A DNA stretch of 13,641 bases from Actinomycetota bacterium (GTDB lineage: Bacteria; Actinomycetota; Actinomycetes; S36-B12; UBA10799), in contig JAUPKM010000511.1 in assembly GCA_030837445.1 (NCBI GenBank), positions 1-13,641 of the forward strand, written 5' to 3'. Under the pieces are notes generated by a model. The model was not told the DNA's origin and did not search any database. It saw only the letters and a list, made by a program, of their open reading frames with translations. A program made the translations under genes and the position numbers. Below, in pieces: positions 6,508 to 13,641 of this stretch (its first letter is position 1; each line of letters begins with the position of its first letter).

Positions 6508-6620
6508 GATGGGCTGTTCCGTTCTCTCTCGGGCTGGCTCGGACTTGGATTCGTGTTCGACCGGTAGGGCTCCAGTTCCGGCGGGGTTCACCGGCGGCCG
6601 TCGGGCGCGACTCGGGCGGG

Positions 6621-8033
6621 TCAGCCGTCGATCGGCGGCAAGTCACCCGGAGCCGCAAGCGTCCCAGTCACGGCGGTGGCGGCCGCCACCTGGGGCGACA
6701 CCAGATGGGTTCGGCCACCCGGGCCTTGCCGCCCCTCGAAATTCCGGTTGGACGTCGAGGCGCTGCGCTCCCCTGGGGAGAGTTTGTCCGGGTTCATCGC
6801 CAGGCACATACTGCAGCCCGCCTCACGCCATTCGGCGCCCGCCGCCAGGAATACCTGGTCGAGACCTTCGGCCTGTGCCGCCAGCCGAACCCGCACGGAC
6901 CCAGGCACGACCAGCATCCGAACACCGTCGGCCACTTGCCGCCCGCGGACGACCTCGGCGGCGGCACGGAGATCCTCGATCCGACCGTTGGTGCACGACC
7001 CCAGGAACACGGTGTCCACCGCGACGTCGCGCAGCGGCATGCCCTCTGCCAGTCCCATGTAGTCCAACGCCTTGGCTGCTGAGGCCCTCGCTACCGGATC
7101 TACGATCTCGGCCAACACCGGCACCGTTGAAGCCAACGGGGCACCCTGACCGGGGTTGGTTCCCCAGGTGACGAACGGGGTCAACTCCGAGGCGTCGATT
7201 ATCACTTCCGCGTCGAACACGGCGTCGTCGTCCGATACCAGGGCCCGCCAGTCGGCAACTGCTCGCTGCCACTGCTCCCCTGCCGGCGCGTGCGGGCGAC
7301 CCTCGAGGAAGTCAAAGGTGGTCTGATCAGGTGCGATCATCCCTGCCCGGGCTCCGGCCTCGATCGACATGTTGCAGACCGTCATCCGGCCCTCCATCGA
7401 CAGGTTCCGGATCGCCTCGCCCCGGTACTCCAGCACAAATCCCTGACCACCGCCGGTCCCGATTCTGGCGATCACCGCGAGGATCAGGTCCTTGGCTGTG
7501 ACGCCGGCCGGCAACTGGCCCTCGACCGTGATTGCCATCGTCTTAAAAGGCTTCAGAGACAACGTCTGGGTGGCCAGCACATGCTCCACCTCACTGGTAC
7601 CGATACCGAACGCCAAGGCTCCGAAGGCTCCATGGGTGGACGTGTGACTGTCCCCACAGACAACCGTCATCCCCGGTTGAGTCAATCCCAGCTGCGGACC
7701 GATGACGTGCACGATCCCCTGTTCGACGTCTCCGAGCCGGTAGAGCGGCACTCCGAATTCGGCGCAGTTGCGCCGGAGTGCATCGACCTGTGCCCGCGAG
7801 ATGGGATCGGCGATCGGCTTGTCGATGTCGGTCGTCGGCACGTTGTGATCCTCGGTCGCGACCGTCAGATCCGGTCGGCGTACCTCCCGATCGGCCGCCC
7901 GCAGACCGTCGAACGCCTGTGGGCTGGTGACCTCGTGAATCAAATGGAGGTCGATGTAGAGCAGATCGGGTGCCCCATCCTGCGAGTGCACGACGTGGTT
8001 CCGCCATACCTTGTCCGCGAGTGTCAATCCCAT
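6621..8033 (-). CDS. leuC: 3-isopropylmalate dehydratase large subunit
   Basis: LeuC (470 residues) is the iron-sulfur subunit of isopropylmalate isomerase, acting with LeuD in the cytoplasm. The three cluster ligands are visible as Cys347 in GSCTNGR and Cys407/Cys410 in GCSMCLAMNPD. Other aconitase-family marks are ATEDHNVPT (59-67), VVCGDSHTSTHGAFG (124-138) and STSNRNFEGRQG (426-437), the last contributing substrate contacts. The ATG at 8033 is chosen: a GTG nine bases earlier is only three bases from the GGAG ribosome-binding site. The gene diverges from an IclR-family regulator across a 122-base spacer, the arrangement known for NdgR/LtbR control of leuCD. Full length, no anomalies. Confidence 0.98.
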   Translation of the reverse strand: MGLTLADKVWRNHVVHSQDGAPDLLYIDLHLIHEVTSPQAFDGLRAADREVRRPDLTVATEDHNVPTTDIDKPIADPISRAQVDALRRNCAEFGVPLYRLGDVEQGIVHVIGPQLGLTQPGMTVVCGDSHTSTHGAFGALAFGIGTSEVEHVLATQTLSLKPFKTMAITVEGQLPAGVTAKDLILAVIARIGTGGGQGFVLEYRGEAIRNLSMEGRMTVCNMSIEAGARAGMIAPDQTTFDFLEGRPHAPAGEQWQRAVADWRALVSDDDAVFDAEVIIDASELTPFVTWGTNPGQGAPLASTVPVLAEIVDPVARASAAKALDYMGLAEGMPLRDVAVDTVFLGSCTNGRIEDLRAAAEVVRGRQVADGVRMLVVPGSVRVRLAAQAEGLDQVFLAAGAEWREAGCSMCLAMNPDKLSPGERSASTSNRNFEGRQGPGGRTHLVSPQVAAATAVTGTLAAPGDLPPIDG

Positions 8034-8123
8034 CGTCGCCACCTACTCCTTCGTCGTCCGCCGCCGCTGTCTCGCCGGCGCTGTCTGGCCGCCACGCGAT
8101 CGAACCCGCGACGACCCGCTTGA

Positions 8124-8141
8124 CTATCCACTATGTGAGAC
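8124..8141. promoter_or_regulatory. Candidate operator in the leuC / IclR regulator spacer
   Basis: The AT-richer part of the divergent spacer contains a CAC-TAT-GTG dyad core (8129-8137) flanked by CTATC and AGAC. IclR regulators of the LtbR/NdgR group are known to bind between their own gene and leuC. The core is short and I cannot confirm it against a curated motif. A TAGAAT hexamer on the minus strand (8151-8156) could be the leuC -10 element, which would put this dyad at the start of transcription and fit repression. Confidence 0.35.
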
Positions 8142-8155
8142 GCAAGTATCATTCT

Positions 8156-8878
8156 ATGAACAAGAGTACCGGAGTCGGCGTGCTCGACAAAATGGACCTG
8201 ATTCTGACTGCGGTGGAACTAGCCCCACACCCCCTGTCCGAGCTGGTGATCAGAACAGGCATACCCCGTCCCACTGCCTACCGGCTGGCCACCGCACTCG
8301 AGCGGCTCGGGTATCTGGAACGAGATCCGGCCGGACGATTCGGGGTGGGTCCCCGGATCGGCGAACTTGCCGCCGGCTCGGGCGAGGACTGGCTCGTGAG
8401 CATCGCCACCCCGATCCTGACCGGACTGCGCGATGTCACCGCGGAGAGTGCCCAGTTGTACCGCCGCCGTGGCGAGGAACGGCTCTGCGTCGCCTCCGTG
8501 GAGCGCGCTATGGGCCTACGCGACTCGGTGCCGGCAGGCACCTCCCTGCCCATGACTGCCGGGTCGGCGGCGCAAGTTCTGCTCGCCTGGAGTGCGAGCG
8601 ACACGCTGGAGCAGGTGTGCCGCGATGCTCGGTTCACACAGGCAGACCTGGTCGCGGTGCGTCGCCGGGGCTGGGCGCATAGCGTGGCTGAGCGCGAACC
8701 CGGGTTGGCAAGCATCTCGGCGCCGGTATTTGGCGAGGCGGGCTCCGTTCAGGCCGCCGTGTCGATCAGTGGGCCGATAGATCGGATCGGCGACACGGCC
8801 AGGCCTCGGCAAGCGGAGGCCGTTGTCCGGGCAGCAGCGAGCTTGAGCGAGTACGTCCGCGCACGGCGACCCGTCTGA
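8156..8878 (+). CDS. IclR-family transcriptional regulator, NdgR/LtbR type
   Basis: The product (240 residues) has an N-terminal winged helix-turn-helix (about 8-66; the recognition helix lies in the GIPRPTAYRLATALERLG stretch, 35-52) and a C-terminal IclR ligand-binding domain (about 78-235, with AQLYRRRGEERLCVAS at 99-114 and AVSISGPIDR at 201-210). The opening MNKSTGVGVLDKMD closely resembles Streptomyces NdgR as I recall it, which supports the ATG at 8156 over the inner GTG or ATG. NdgR in Streptomyces and LtbR in Corynebacterium glutamicum control leucine genes from exactly this position, divergent to leuC. It therefore likely controls leuCD and itself, possibly other amino-acid genes. 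No strong ribosome-binding site precedes the ATG. The gene converges on tRNA-Glu. Function as leu regulator is inferred from similarity and context. Confidence 0.9.
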   Translation: MNKSTGVGVLDKMDLILTAVELAPHPLSELVIRTGIPRPTAYRLATALERLGYLERDPAGRFGVGPRIGELAAGSGEDWLVSIATPILTGLRDVTAESAQLYRRRGEERLCVASVERAMGLRDSVPAGTSLPMTAGSAAQVLLAWSASDTLEQVCRDARFTQADLVAVRRRGWAHSVAEREPGLASISAPVFGEAGSVQAAVSISGPIDRIGDTARPRQAEAVVRAAASLSEYVRARRPV

Positions 8879-8971
8879 GCGGGGAGATTCTGCCGGCCTG
8901 TGCACCCAAGGCGGATATTTCGCATTCACTGCACACTCGGGGAACAATTGCGGCGAATCTTTCGAACCTGG

Positions 8972-9044
8972 TAGCCCCGACGGGATTCGAACCCGAGCTA
9001 CCGCCTTGAGAGGGCGGCGTGCTAGGCCACTACACAACGGGGCC
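8972..9044 (-). tRNA. tRNA-Glu (anticodon CTC)
   Basis: A cloverleaf can be folded: acceptor arms 9038-9044 and 8973-8979 (first pair G-U, as in some other actinobacterial tRNA-Glu), a five-pair CCGCC/GGCGG anticodon stem, and a T-arm with TTCGAAT. The seven-base loop is CTCTCAA, with anticodon CTC at 9008-9010, reading GAG. The discriminator is A, and CCA is encoded directly after it (8969-8971). It is 74 bases downstream of tRNA-Gln on the same strand, probably one transcript. Confidence 0.95.
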
Positions 9045-9118
9045 AGGTGACTGCTGTTGAGGGGTGCGATCCGAATCGCGATCGACTGACGACGAGATTC
9101 GAGGGCGCCTCCACAACG

Positions 9119-9190
9119 CTGGGGTACCAGGACTCGAACCTGAACTAACGGTACCAGAAACCGTCGGGCTGCCAATTACCCCATACCCCA
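9119..9190 (-). tRNA. tRNA-Gln (anticodon CTG)
   Basis: The acceptor arms TGGGGTA (9184-9190) and TACCCCA (9120-9126) pair fully, with G as discriminator, typical for tRNA-Gln. The anticodon stem ACGGT/ACCGT closes a TTCTGGT loop with anticodon CTG at 9155-9157, reading CAG. The T-arm has TTCGAGT. No CCA is encoded. It lies between gltX and tRNA-Glu. GluRS of this phylum normally charges it with glutamate before transamidation. Confidence 0.95.
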
Positions 9191-9197
9191 AGGGTGA

Positions 9198-9222
9198 TCG
9201 CGGCACCTTGGGGTGACCGCGA
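9198..9222 (-). terminator. Hairpin between gltX and tRNA-Gln
   Basis: TCGCGG (9198-9203) pairs with CCGCGA (9217-9222), and CACC (9204-9207) pairs with GGTG (9212-9215), leaving a four-base loop and one bulged A. It lies 56 bases past the gltX stop, without a T-run, so it could end gltX transcripts. It could equally be the 5' leader of the tRNA precursor if transcription begins at the TATACT site upstream. Confidence 0.4.
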
Positions 9223-9229
9223 CCGGACC

Positions 9230-9235
9230 AGTATA
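9230..9235 (-). promoter_or_regulatory. Candidate -10 box of the tRNA-Gln/tRNA-Glu unit
   Basis: On the minus strand this reads TATACT, nearly the consensus TATAAT, 39 bases before the tRNA-Gln 5' end and just beyond the gltX stop. The expected -35 region is not a good match to TTGACA. It is the only strong -10-like hexamer I noticed in this spacer. Confidence 0.4.
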
Positions 9236-9277
9236 CGCGCTCGGGCCACCCAGGAATCGCGACCCCGGCGGCCACAG

Positions 9278-10759
9278 CTATTCGGCCAACTGGCGCGCGC
9301 TCTGCAACCTGGTCAAAGAAGACTCCCGACCAAGCAACTCCATCGACTCGAACAGCGGCGGCGACACGCGGCGACCTGTGATCGCCACCCGGACGGCGCC
9401 GAATGCCTGCCTAGGCTTTAGCCCGAGTCCATCGATCAATGAGGCCCGAAGGCCAGCCTCGATCGCAGTCGTGGTCCATTCGGTCAATGTGTGCAGTGCG
9501 TCGATCGCGGCCGTCAACACTTCGGCGGACCCGACCAACAACTTCTCCCGATCCTGCGGATCCATCGCCAGATCAGCGTCCGAGACGAGCAGGAAGCCGA
9601 GCATCCCGGTCGCCTGATCGAGCGTCTCGATCCGCTCCTGCACCAGGGGCGTGGCAGCGATGACGAGCGCCCGCTGCCGGTCTGTCGGCTGCTCCGGCAG
9701 CGCGCCATCGCGTTGCAGGAACGGGACCATCCTGGTGGCCAGGTCCGCTGGCGCCAACGCTCGAATCCAATCGCCGTTGATGGCTCGACACTTCTTCAGG
9801 TCGAACCGGGCGGGGTTGGGGTTGACCCGATCGAGTTCGAAGGCCTCCGCCATCTCGGCAAGGGAGAAGAACTCCCGGTCGCCGCCGATGGACCAACCGA
9901 GCAACGCCAGGTAGTTCACCAGCCCCTCGGGCAGGTAGCCGTGGTCGCGGTACATCGCCAGGTGCGACTCCGGGTCGCGCTTGGACAACTTCCGGTTGCC
10001 CTCCCCCATCACATAGGGAAGGTGACCGAAAGCCGGGGTGGTGCCGTCGCCGACGCCGATTTCCGCCAGCGCGTCGTACATCACGAGCTGACGTGGCGTC
10101 GAGGACAGCAGGTCCTCGCCACGCAGCACATGGGTGATACGCATCAGGGCATCGTCCACCGGGTTGACCAACGTGTAGAGCGGATCGCCGTTGCCACGCA
10201 CGATCACGTAGTCCGGCACGTGGGCGGCGTCGAAGGACAGTTCGCCACGAACGAGATCGTGCCAACGCAGCTCCCCGTCCGGCATCCGCATCCGCAGCAC
10301 CGGCACCCGCCCCTCGGCCTGATAGTCGGCCTGCTGCACCTCGGTCAACTGGCGGCAGTGGCCGTCGTAGCCGGGCGCCCGATGCTCCGCCTTCGCCTGC
10401 TCGCGTCGCTGGTCAAGTTCCGCTGTGGAGCAATAGCACCGGTAGGCCTGTCCACCGGCAAGTAGCCGATCGGCGACGTCCCGGTAGATCTCCATCCGCT
10501 CAGACTGCCGATAGGGGCCATAGGGGCCGCCGACTTCGGGCCCCTCGTCCCAATCCAGACCGGCCCATCGAAGTGCTGTCAGCAGCGCCTGGTAGCTCTG
10601 CTCGCTGTCCCGCTCGGCGTCGGTGTCCTCAATTCGGAACACGAACGTTCCGCCGCAGTGCCGGGCGAAAGCCCAATTGAACAAGGCCGTGCGGAGCATT
10701 CCGACATGTGGATTCCCAGTCGGTGAAGGACAGAACCGCACCCGCACGTCTTCAGCCAT
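9278..10759 (-). CDS. gltX: Glutamyl-tRNA synthetase, probably non-discriminating
   Basis: GluRS (493 residues, normal length) attaches glutamate to tRNA-Glu and, in organisms lacking glutaminyl-tRNA synthetase, also to tRNA-Gln. The class I HIGH motif appears as HVGM (18-21) in PSPTGNPHVGMLRTALFN, and KMSKS as KLSKR (257-261). FRIEDTDAER (41-50) is also conserved. Cys108, Cys110 and Cys135 are spaced like three of the four zinc ligands of the E. coli enzyme; the fourth (His) is Gln137 here. Residues about 320-493 form the helical anticodon-binding region. The ATG at 10759 has GGGAGG nine bases upstream, within cimA, and overlaps the cimA end by 8 bases, indicating an operon. Both tRNA substrates are encoded immediately downstream. 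Lack of discrimination is inferred from the phylum, since gatCAB and glnS are not visible here. Confidence 0.97.
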   Translation of the reverse strand: MAEDVRVRFCPSPTGNPHVGMLRTALFNWAFARHCGGTFVFRIEDTDAERDSEQSYQALLTALRWAGLDWDEGPEVGGPYGPYRQSERMEIYRDVADRLLAGGQAYRCYCSTAELDQRREQAKAEHRAPGYDGHCRQLTEVQQADYQAEGRVPVLRMRMPDGELRWHDLVRGELSFDAAHVPDYVIVRGNGDPLYTLVNPVDDALMRITHVLRGEDLLSSTPRQLVMYDALAEIGVGDGTTPAFGHLPYVMGEGNRKLSKRDPESHLAMYRDHGYLPEGLVNYLALLGWSIGGDREFFSLAEMAEAFELDRVNPNPARFDLKKCRAINGDWIRALAPADLATRMVPFLQRDGALPEQPTDRQRALVIAATPLVQERIETLDQATGMLGFLLVSDADLAMDPQDREKLLVGSAEVLTAAIDALHTLTEWTTTAIEAGLRASLIDGLGLKPRQAFGAVRVAITGRRVSPPLFESMELLGRESSLTRLQSARQLAE

Positions 10760-12428
10760 TGTGAAGCGCCTCCCGCCCAGCCTCCACGGCCGAACTCGCG
10801 CCCGCAGCGGCGGCGCCCGTGTCGATTACTTCGGCCCGGTCCATCAGCCCGAAGTCGACGGCGTCCCGCAGCGCCATCCACGAGGCCGCGACGACGTTTT
10901 CGTGCACCCCGACGGTGGTCCAGTGTGAGTTGCCGTCGTCGGAGCCCACCAGCACCCGGGTGACCGCATCAGTTCCGCGCACACCCTCGATGATCCGGAC
11001 CTTGTAATCGGCAAGTTCGATCTGTTCGAGTTCCGGATAGATCACGGTCAGCGCCGACCTGAGCGCGTTGTCCAGCGCATTCACCGGACCATTACCCTCC
11101 CCAGTGGCCACTATCCGCTCACCGCCCGCGTGCACCTTGACCGTGGCCTCACTGACGACGTGCCCATCCGCGCGCTGCTCCACGATCGCGCGCCACGACT
11201 CCACCTCGAACGTCCTCACCTGCTCCCCAAGGCACTCCCGCAGGATTAGTTCGAACGAGGCGTCCGCGGCCTCGAACGTCCAGCCCTTGGATTCCAGGTC
11301 CTTCACCCGGGCGACAACTTCGCCGATCACGGCAGGTTCATGACTGAGATCAACACCCAGTTCCCGCCCTTTCAACTCCACCGAGGCACGGCCTGCCATC
11401 TCGGTCACCAGCACCCGCATGTCGTTACCGACCAGGCCCGGCTCCATGTGGTTGTAAAGCTCCGGATTCACCCGCAGGGCACTCGCATGCAGGCCGGCCT
11501 TGTGTGCGAACGCGCTCACCCCGACGTAGGGCTGGTGGGTGTCCGGCGGCAGGTTGGCGATCTCTGCGAGTGCGTGTGATACCCGGTGCATGTCGGCCAG
11601 TTGGTCATCGGTGAGCACCTCGATCCCGAGCTTGAACTGCAGGTTGGCCGCCACCGAGAACAGGTCCGCATTTCCGGTGCGCTCGCCGTAGCCGTTCGCC
11701 GTGCACTGCGCGTGGGTGGCGCCCGCCTCCACTGCCGCAATGGTGTTGGCGACCGCGCAACCGGTGTCGTCCTGGCAATGGATACCTACCCGCGCCTCCG
11801 TCTCGGACACCACGGCGCTGACCGCCCGGGTGATACCGCTGGGAAGCATGCCGCCGTTGGTATCGCACAACACGACCCGCACTGCACCCGCCGCTTGCGC
11901 CCTCCGCACCACCTCCAGTGCGTAGTCGGGGTCGTGACTGAAGCCGTCGAAGAAGTGCTCGCAGTCGACGAACACCCGCCGCCCGGCCGCCCGGAGGTAG
12001 GCCACCGTGTCGGCGATCATCGACAGGTTCTCTTCCAGCGACGTCTTCAACGCCTCGCGGACATGGCGGACATCGCTCTTGGCAACCAGCGTGATGACTG
12101 GCGTCTGGGCGGCCAGCAGGGCGGCCACCTGCGGGTCGTCCTCGACCGCCACGCCTGCGTGTCGGGTGGCACCGAACGCGACCAGCAGCGCGTTTCGGAA
12201 CGTGATCTCGGTGCGCGCCCGTTCGAAGAACTCGGTGTCCTTCGGTAACGCACCCGGCCAGCCTCCCTCGATGAAGCCAACCCCGAAATCGTCGAGGATC
12301 CGCGCGACCATCAGCTTGTCGGGTACCGAGTAGGAGATTCCCTCCCGCTGCGCACCGTCGCGCAAAGTCGTGTCGTACAACTGGAACTCGTCGGCGTGGA
12401 AGTCGAGGTCCTCACTTGTTGCGGGCAT
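10752..12428 (-). CDS. cimA: Citramalate synthase-like enzyme (alpha-isopropylmalate synthase family)
   Basis: The product (558 residues) belongs to the DRE-TIM metallolyases. CimA condenses pyruvate and acetyl-CoA to (R)-citramalate, from which LeuCD and LeuB make 2-oxobutanoate for isoleucine without threonine. The TIM barrel (about 14-300) has YDTTLRDGAQREG (18-30) with catalytic Arg23/Asp24, and NGYGERTGNADL (245-256). FAHKAGLHASA (307-317) follows in the linker region. Residues about 405-535 form a LeuA-type regulatory domain, so feedback control by an end product is likely. Oddity: the metal-binding HxH motif reads HCQDD (217-221), with Gln219 where related LeuA and CimA enzymes have the second His. 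The ATG at 12428 has only a weak ribosome-binding site. It follows ilvE by 96 bases and overlaps gltX by 8. A homocitrate or isopropylmalate synthase role is less likely from length and motifs. Confidence 0.88.
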   Translation of the reverse strand: MPATSEDLDFHADEFQLYDTTLRDGAQREGISYSVPDKLMVARILDDFGVGFIEGGWPGALPKDTEFFERARTEITFRNALLVAFGATRHAGVAVEDDPQVAALLAAQTPVITLVAKSDVRHVREALKTSLEENLSMIADTVAYLRAAGRRVFVDCEHFFDGFSHDPDYALEVVRRAQAAGAVRVVLCDTNGGMLPSGITRAVSAVVSETEARVGIHCQDDTGCAVANTIAAVEAGATHAQCTANGYGERTGNADLFSVAANLQFKLGIEVLTDDQLADMHRVSHALAEIANLPPDTHQPYVGVSAFAHKAGLHASALRVNPELYNHMEPGLVGNDMRVLVTEMAGRASVELKGRELGVDLSHEPAVIGEVVARVKDLESKGWTFEAADASFELILRECLGEQVRTFEVESWRAIVEQRADGHVVSEATVKVHAGGERIVATGEGNGPVNALDNALRSALTVIYPELEQIELADYKVRIIEGVRGTDAVTRVLVGSDDGNSHWTTVGVHENVVAASWMALRDAVDFGLMDRAEVIDTGAAAAGASSAVEAGREALHNG

Positions 12429-12524
12429 GTCTGGTCCGTTCTGCTAGTGGCGATTCGGAAGGGGTCGGGACGGCGCGGGTTGCGCAGTGGCACCGACCGC
12501 GGTGGACCCGAAGGCCGCGGCCGG

Positions 12525-13613
12525 TCAGGGAATTCGCTTCACCCAGCCGTGCGGATCCTCCGAAACACCAGTCTGAATATCGAGCAGCGCCTGCCGCAAT
12601 TGCAGCGCGATGGGTCCGGCATGGCCGTCGTGGACCTCCCAGCTGTGCCGGTGCGAGCGGACCGAGCCGACCGGCGTGATCACCGCAGCGGTGCCGCAGG
12701 CGAACACCTCGGAGATCTCGCCGTCCTCGCAGTCCTGCCGCCACTGCTCCACCGTGATGCGTCCCTCACCGACGTCGTAACCAAGGTCCGCGGCCAACGT
12801 CAGCAGCGACTCCCGGGTCACCCCTGGCAACAGCGTGCCTGTCAACTCCGGCGTCATGATGCGAGCGTCGACGCCTTCGCCGTAGACGAAGAACAGGTTC
12901 ATCCCGCCCATTTCCTCGACCCAACGGCGTTCGTTGGCATCCAGCCACACCACCTGGTCGCAGCCATGCTCGGCAGCCTCAGCCTGCGCCACCAGCGAGG
13001 CGGCGTAGTTGCCGGCACACTTCGCCTCGCCTGTGCCTCCCGGTGCCGCCCGGACATACTCCTCTGACAACCACACCGACACCGGCTTCACACCGTGCGT
13101 GAAGTAGGCCCCTGCGGGAGCAGCAATGACCATAAACAGGTAGCGATTCGACGGTCGCACCCCAAGTCCCACCTCGGTACCCAGCATGAAGGGGCGGATG
13201 TAGAGGGACTTCTCCTGGTCGTCGGGCACCCAATCCGCCTGCATCGATACCAACGTCTCGATGCCCTCGACGAACAACTGCACGGGCAGTTCCGGCATGG
13301 CGAGTCGCCGTGCGGAGCGGTTGAACCTGGCGGCGTTGCGATCGGGGCGGAATAGCGCCAGTGCGCCATCGGGCTGCCGATAGGCTTTGAGACCTTCGAA
13401 GATGCTCTGCCCGTAGTGCAGCGAGTTGGTCGCCGGGTCCAGCGTCAATGGGGCGTACGGGAGGATCTCGGCGTCGAGCCAGGCACCGTCGACGTATTCC
13501 GCCCGGAGCATCAGGTCGCAGGGGTACCTGCAGAATCCGGGATCCCGCAAGATATCCCGCAACCGTGCCGGGTCGACCGGCGCCACAGACGCCTGCTTCG
13601 TGATCTGAACCAT
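12525..13613 (-). CDS. ilvE: Branched-chain amino-acid aminotransferase
   Basis: IlvE (362 residues) is a fold-type IV, PLP-dependent enzyme that makes leucine, isoleucine and valine from their 2-oxo acids with glutamate as amino donor. The catalytic lysine is Lys198 in GGTGEAKCAGNYAAS (192-206). Other family marks are NSLHYGQSIFEGLKAYR (63-79), VEEMGGMNLFFV (232-243) with the pyridine-ring Glu, LTGTLLPGVTRESLL (257-271) for phosphate contacts, and ACGTAAVITPVG (305-316). The long form (about 360 residues, N-terminal extension) is the actinobacterial/eukaryotic BCAT type. The ATG at 13613 has an AGGG seven bases upstream. It is the first gene seen in the minus-strand series ilvE-cimA-gltX; only 28 bases upstream remain in the window, so a promoter or a leuB neighbour cannot be judged. 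Confidence 0.97.
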   Translation of the reverse strand: MVQITKQASVAPVDPARLRDILRDPGFCRYPCDLMLRAEYVDGAWLDAEILPYAPLTLDPATNSLHYGQSIFEGLKAYRQPDGALALFRPDRNAARFNRSARRLAMPELPVQLFVEGIETLVSMQADWVPDDQEKSLYIRPFMLGTEVGLGVRPSNRYLFMVIAAPAGAYFTHGVKPVSVWLSEEYVRAAPGGTGEAKCAGNYAASLVAQAEAAEHGCDQVVWLDANERRWVEEMGGMNLFFVYGEGVDARIMTPELTGTLLPGVTRESLLTLAADLGYDVGEGRITVEQWRQDCEDGEISEVFACGTAAVITPVGSVRSHRHSWEVHDGHAGPIALQLRQALLDIQTGVSEDPHGWVKRIP

Positions 13614-13641
13614 CGTCCTACCCTGCCACTGCCGCGGCGAG

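Noticed and set aside
8879..8968. Terminator for the IclR gene or tRNA-Glu
   Set aside because: A TGTGCA/TGCACA pair exists but is separated by about 25 bases; the stem is too weak to call.
9491..10465. 324-codon plus-strand frame opposite gltX
   Set aside because: Antisense to a full-length glutamyl-tRNA synthetase; no domain recognised.
9987..10707. HVGM and KLSKR as degenerate GluRS motifs suggesting a non-functional paralogue
   Set aside because: Both are ordinary forms of the HIGH and KMSKS motifs in bacterial GluRS, and the protein is full length.
12429..12524. Possible terminator or small gene between ilvE and cimA
   Set aside because: Only short CCGCGG repeats that can pair poorly; no T-run, no ORF with a start signal.
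1..13641. Mobile element, CRISPR, defence or biosynthetic gene cluster
   Set aside because: No transposase, integrase, regularly spaced repeats or toxin-antitoxin-like pair was found; all larger genes are core metabolism or translation.

Overview
The window is a housekeeping chromosomal segment of a high-GC Actinomycetota bacterium, probably class Actinomycetes. Three things support this: an HU protein with a long Lys/Ala-rich tail (the HupB type), an F420-pathway guanylyltransferase (FbiD/CofC), and the gene order gpsA-plsC / fbiD / hup / leuD-leuC / IclR regulator / tRNA-Glu-tRNA-Gln / gltX. As I remember it, that order resembles Mycobacterium tuberculosis Rv2982c-Rv2992c, but here ppk and mutT1 are absent between fbiD and hup, and ddlA is absent beside gpsA. 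No mobile element, CRISPR array, rRNA or prophage signal was seen. No stretch over 300 bases lacks a gene.

Layout. 1-549 (-) is the N-terminal part of an ammonium transporter, cut by the window edge. It diverges from an Amidohydro_3/YtcJ-type hydrolase at 657-2261 (+). The spacer between them holds a very regular GlnR-like operator (600-637). Convergent to the hydrolase are gpsA and plsC (-), which overlap by 4 bases and supply sn-glycerol-3-phosphate and acylate a lyso-phospholipid precursor. fbiD (+) diverges from plsC and meets hup (-) at a strong hairpin. Next come a small unknown ORF, leuD and leuC (-), then a divergent IclR-family regulator of the NdgR/LtbR type (+). Genes for tRNA-Glu(CTC) and tRNA-Gln(CTG) (-) follow. 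The window closes with the minus-strand series ilvE-cimA-gltX.

How the genes fit together. The branched-chain amino-acid set (leuC, leuD, a citramalate-synthase-like cimA, ilvE and the IclR regulator) suggests leucine synthesis and a threonine-independent isoleucine route in which LeuCD would serve both pathways. GltX, tRNA-Glu and tRNA-Gln form a translation cluster; in Actinomycetota GluRS normally charges both tRNAs and GatCAB then amidates Glu-tRNA-Gln. Amt and its operator form a nitrogen-assimilation module at the left edge.

I found no clearly new multi-gene system. The points most worth following are the GlnR-like operator array with perfect 11-base periodicity, the Glu in place of the first pore histidine of Amt, the Gln in place of the second metal-binding histidine of the CimA-like enzyme, a probable leaderless start for the hydrolase, and an unrecognised small acidic/coiled-coil protein downstream of leuD.
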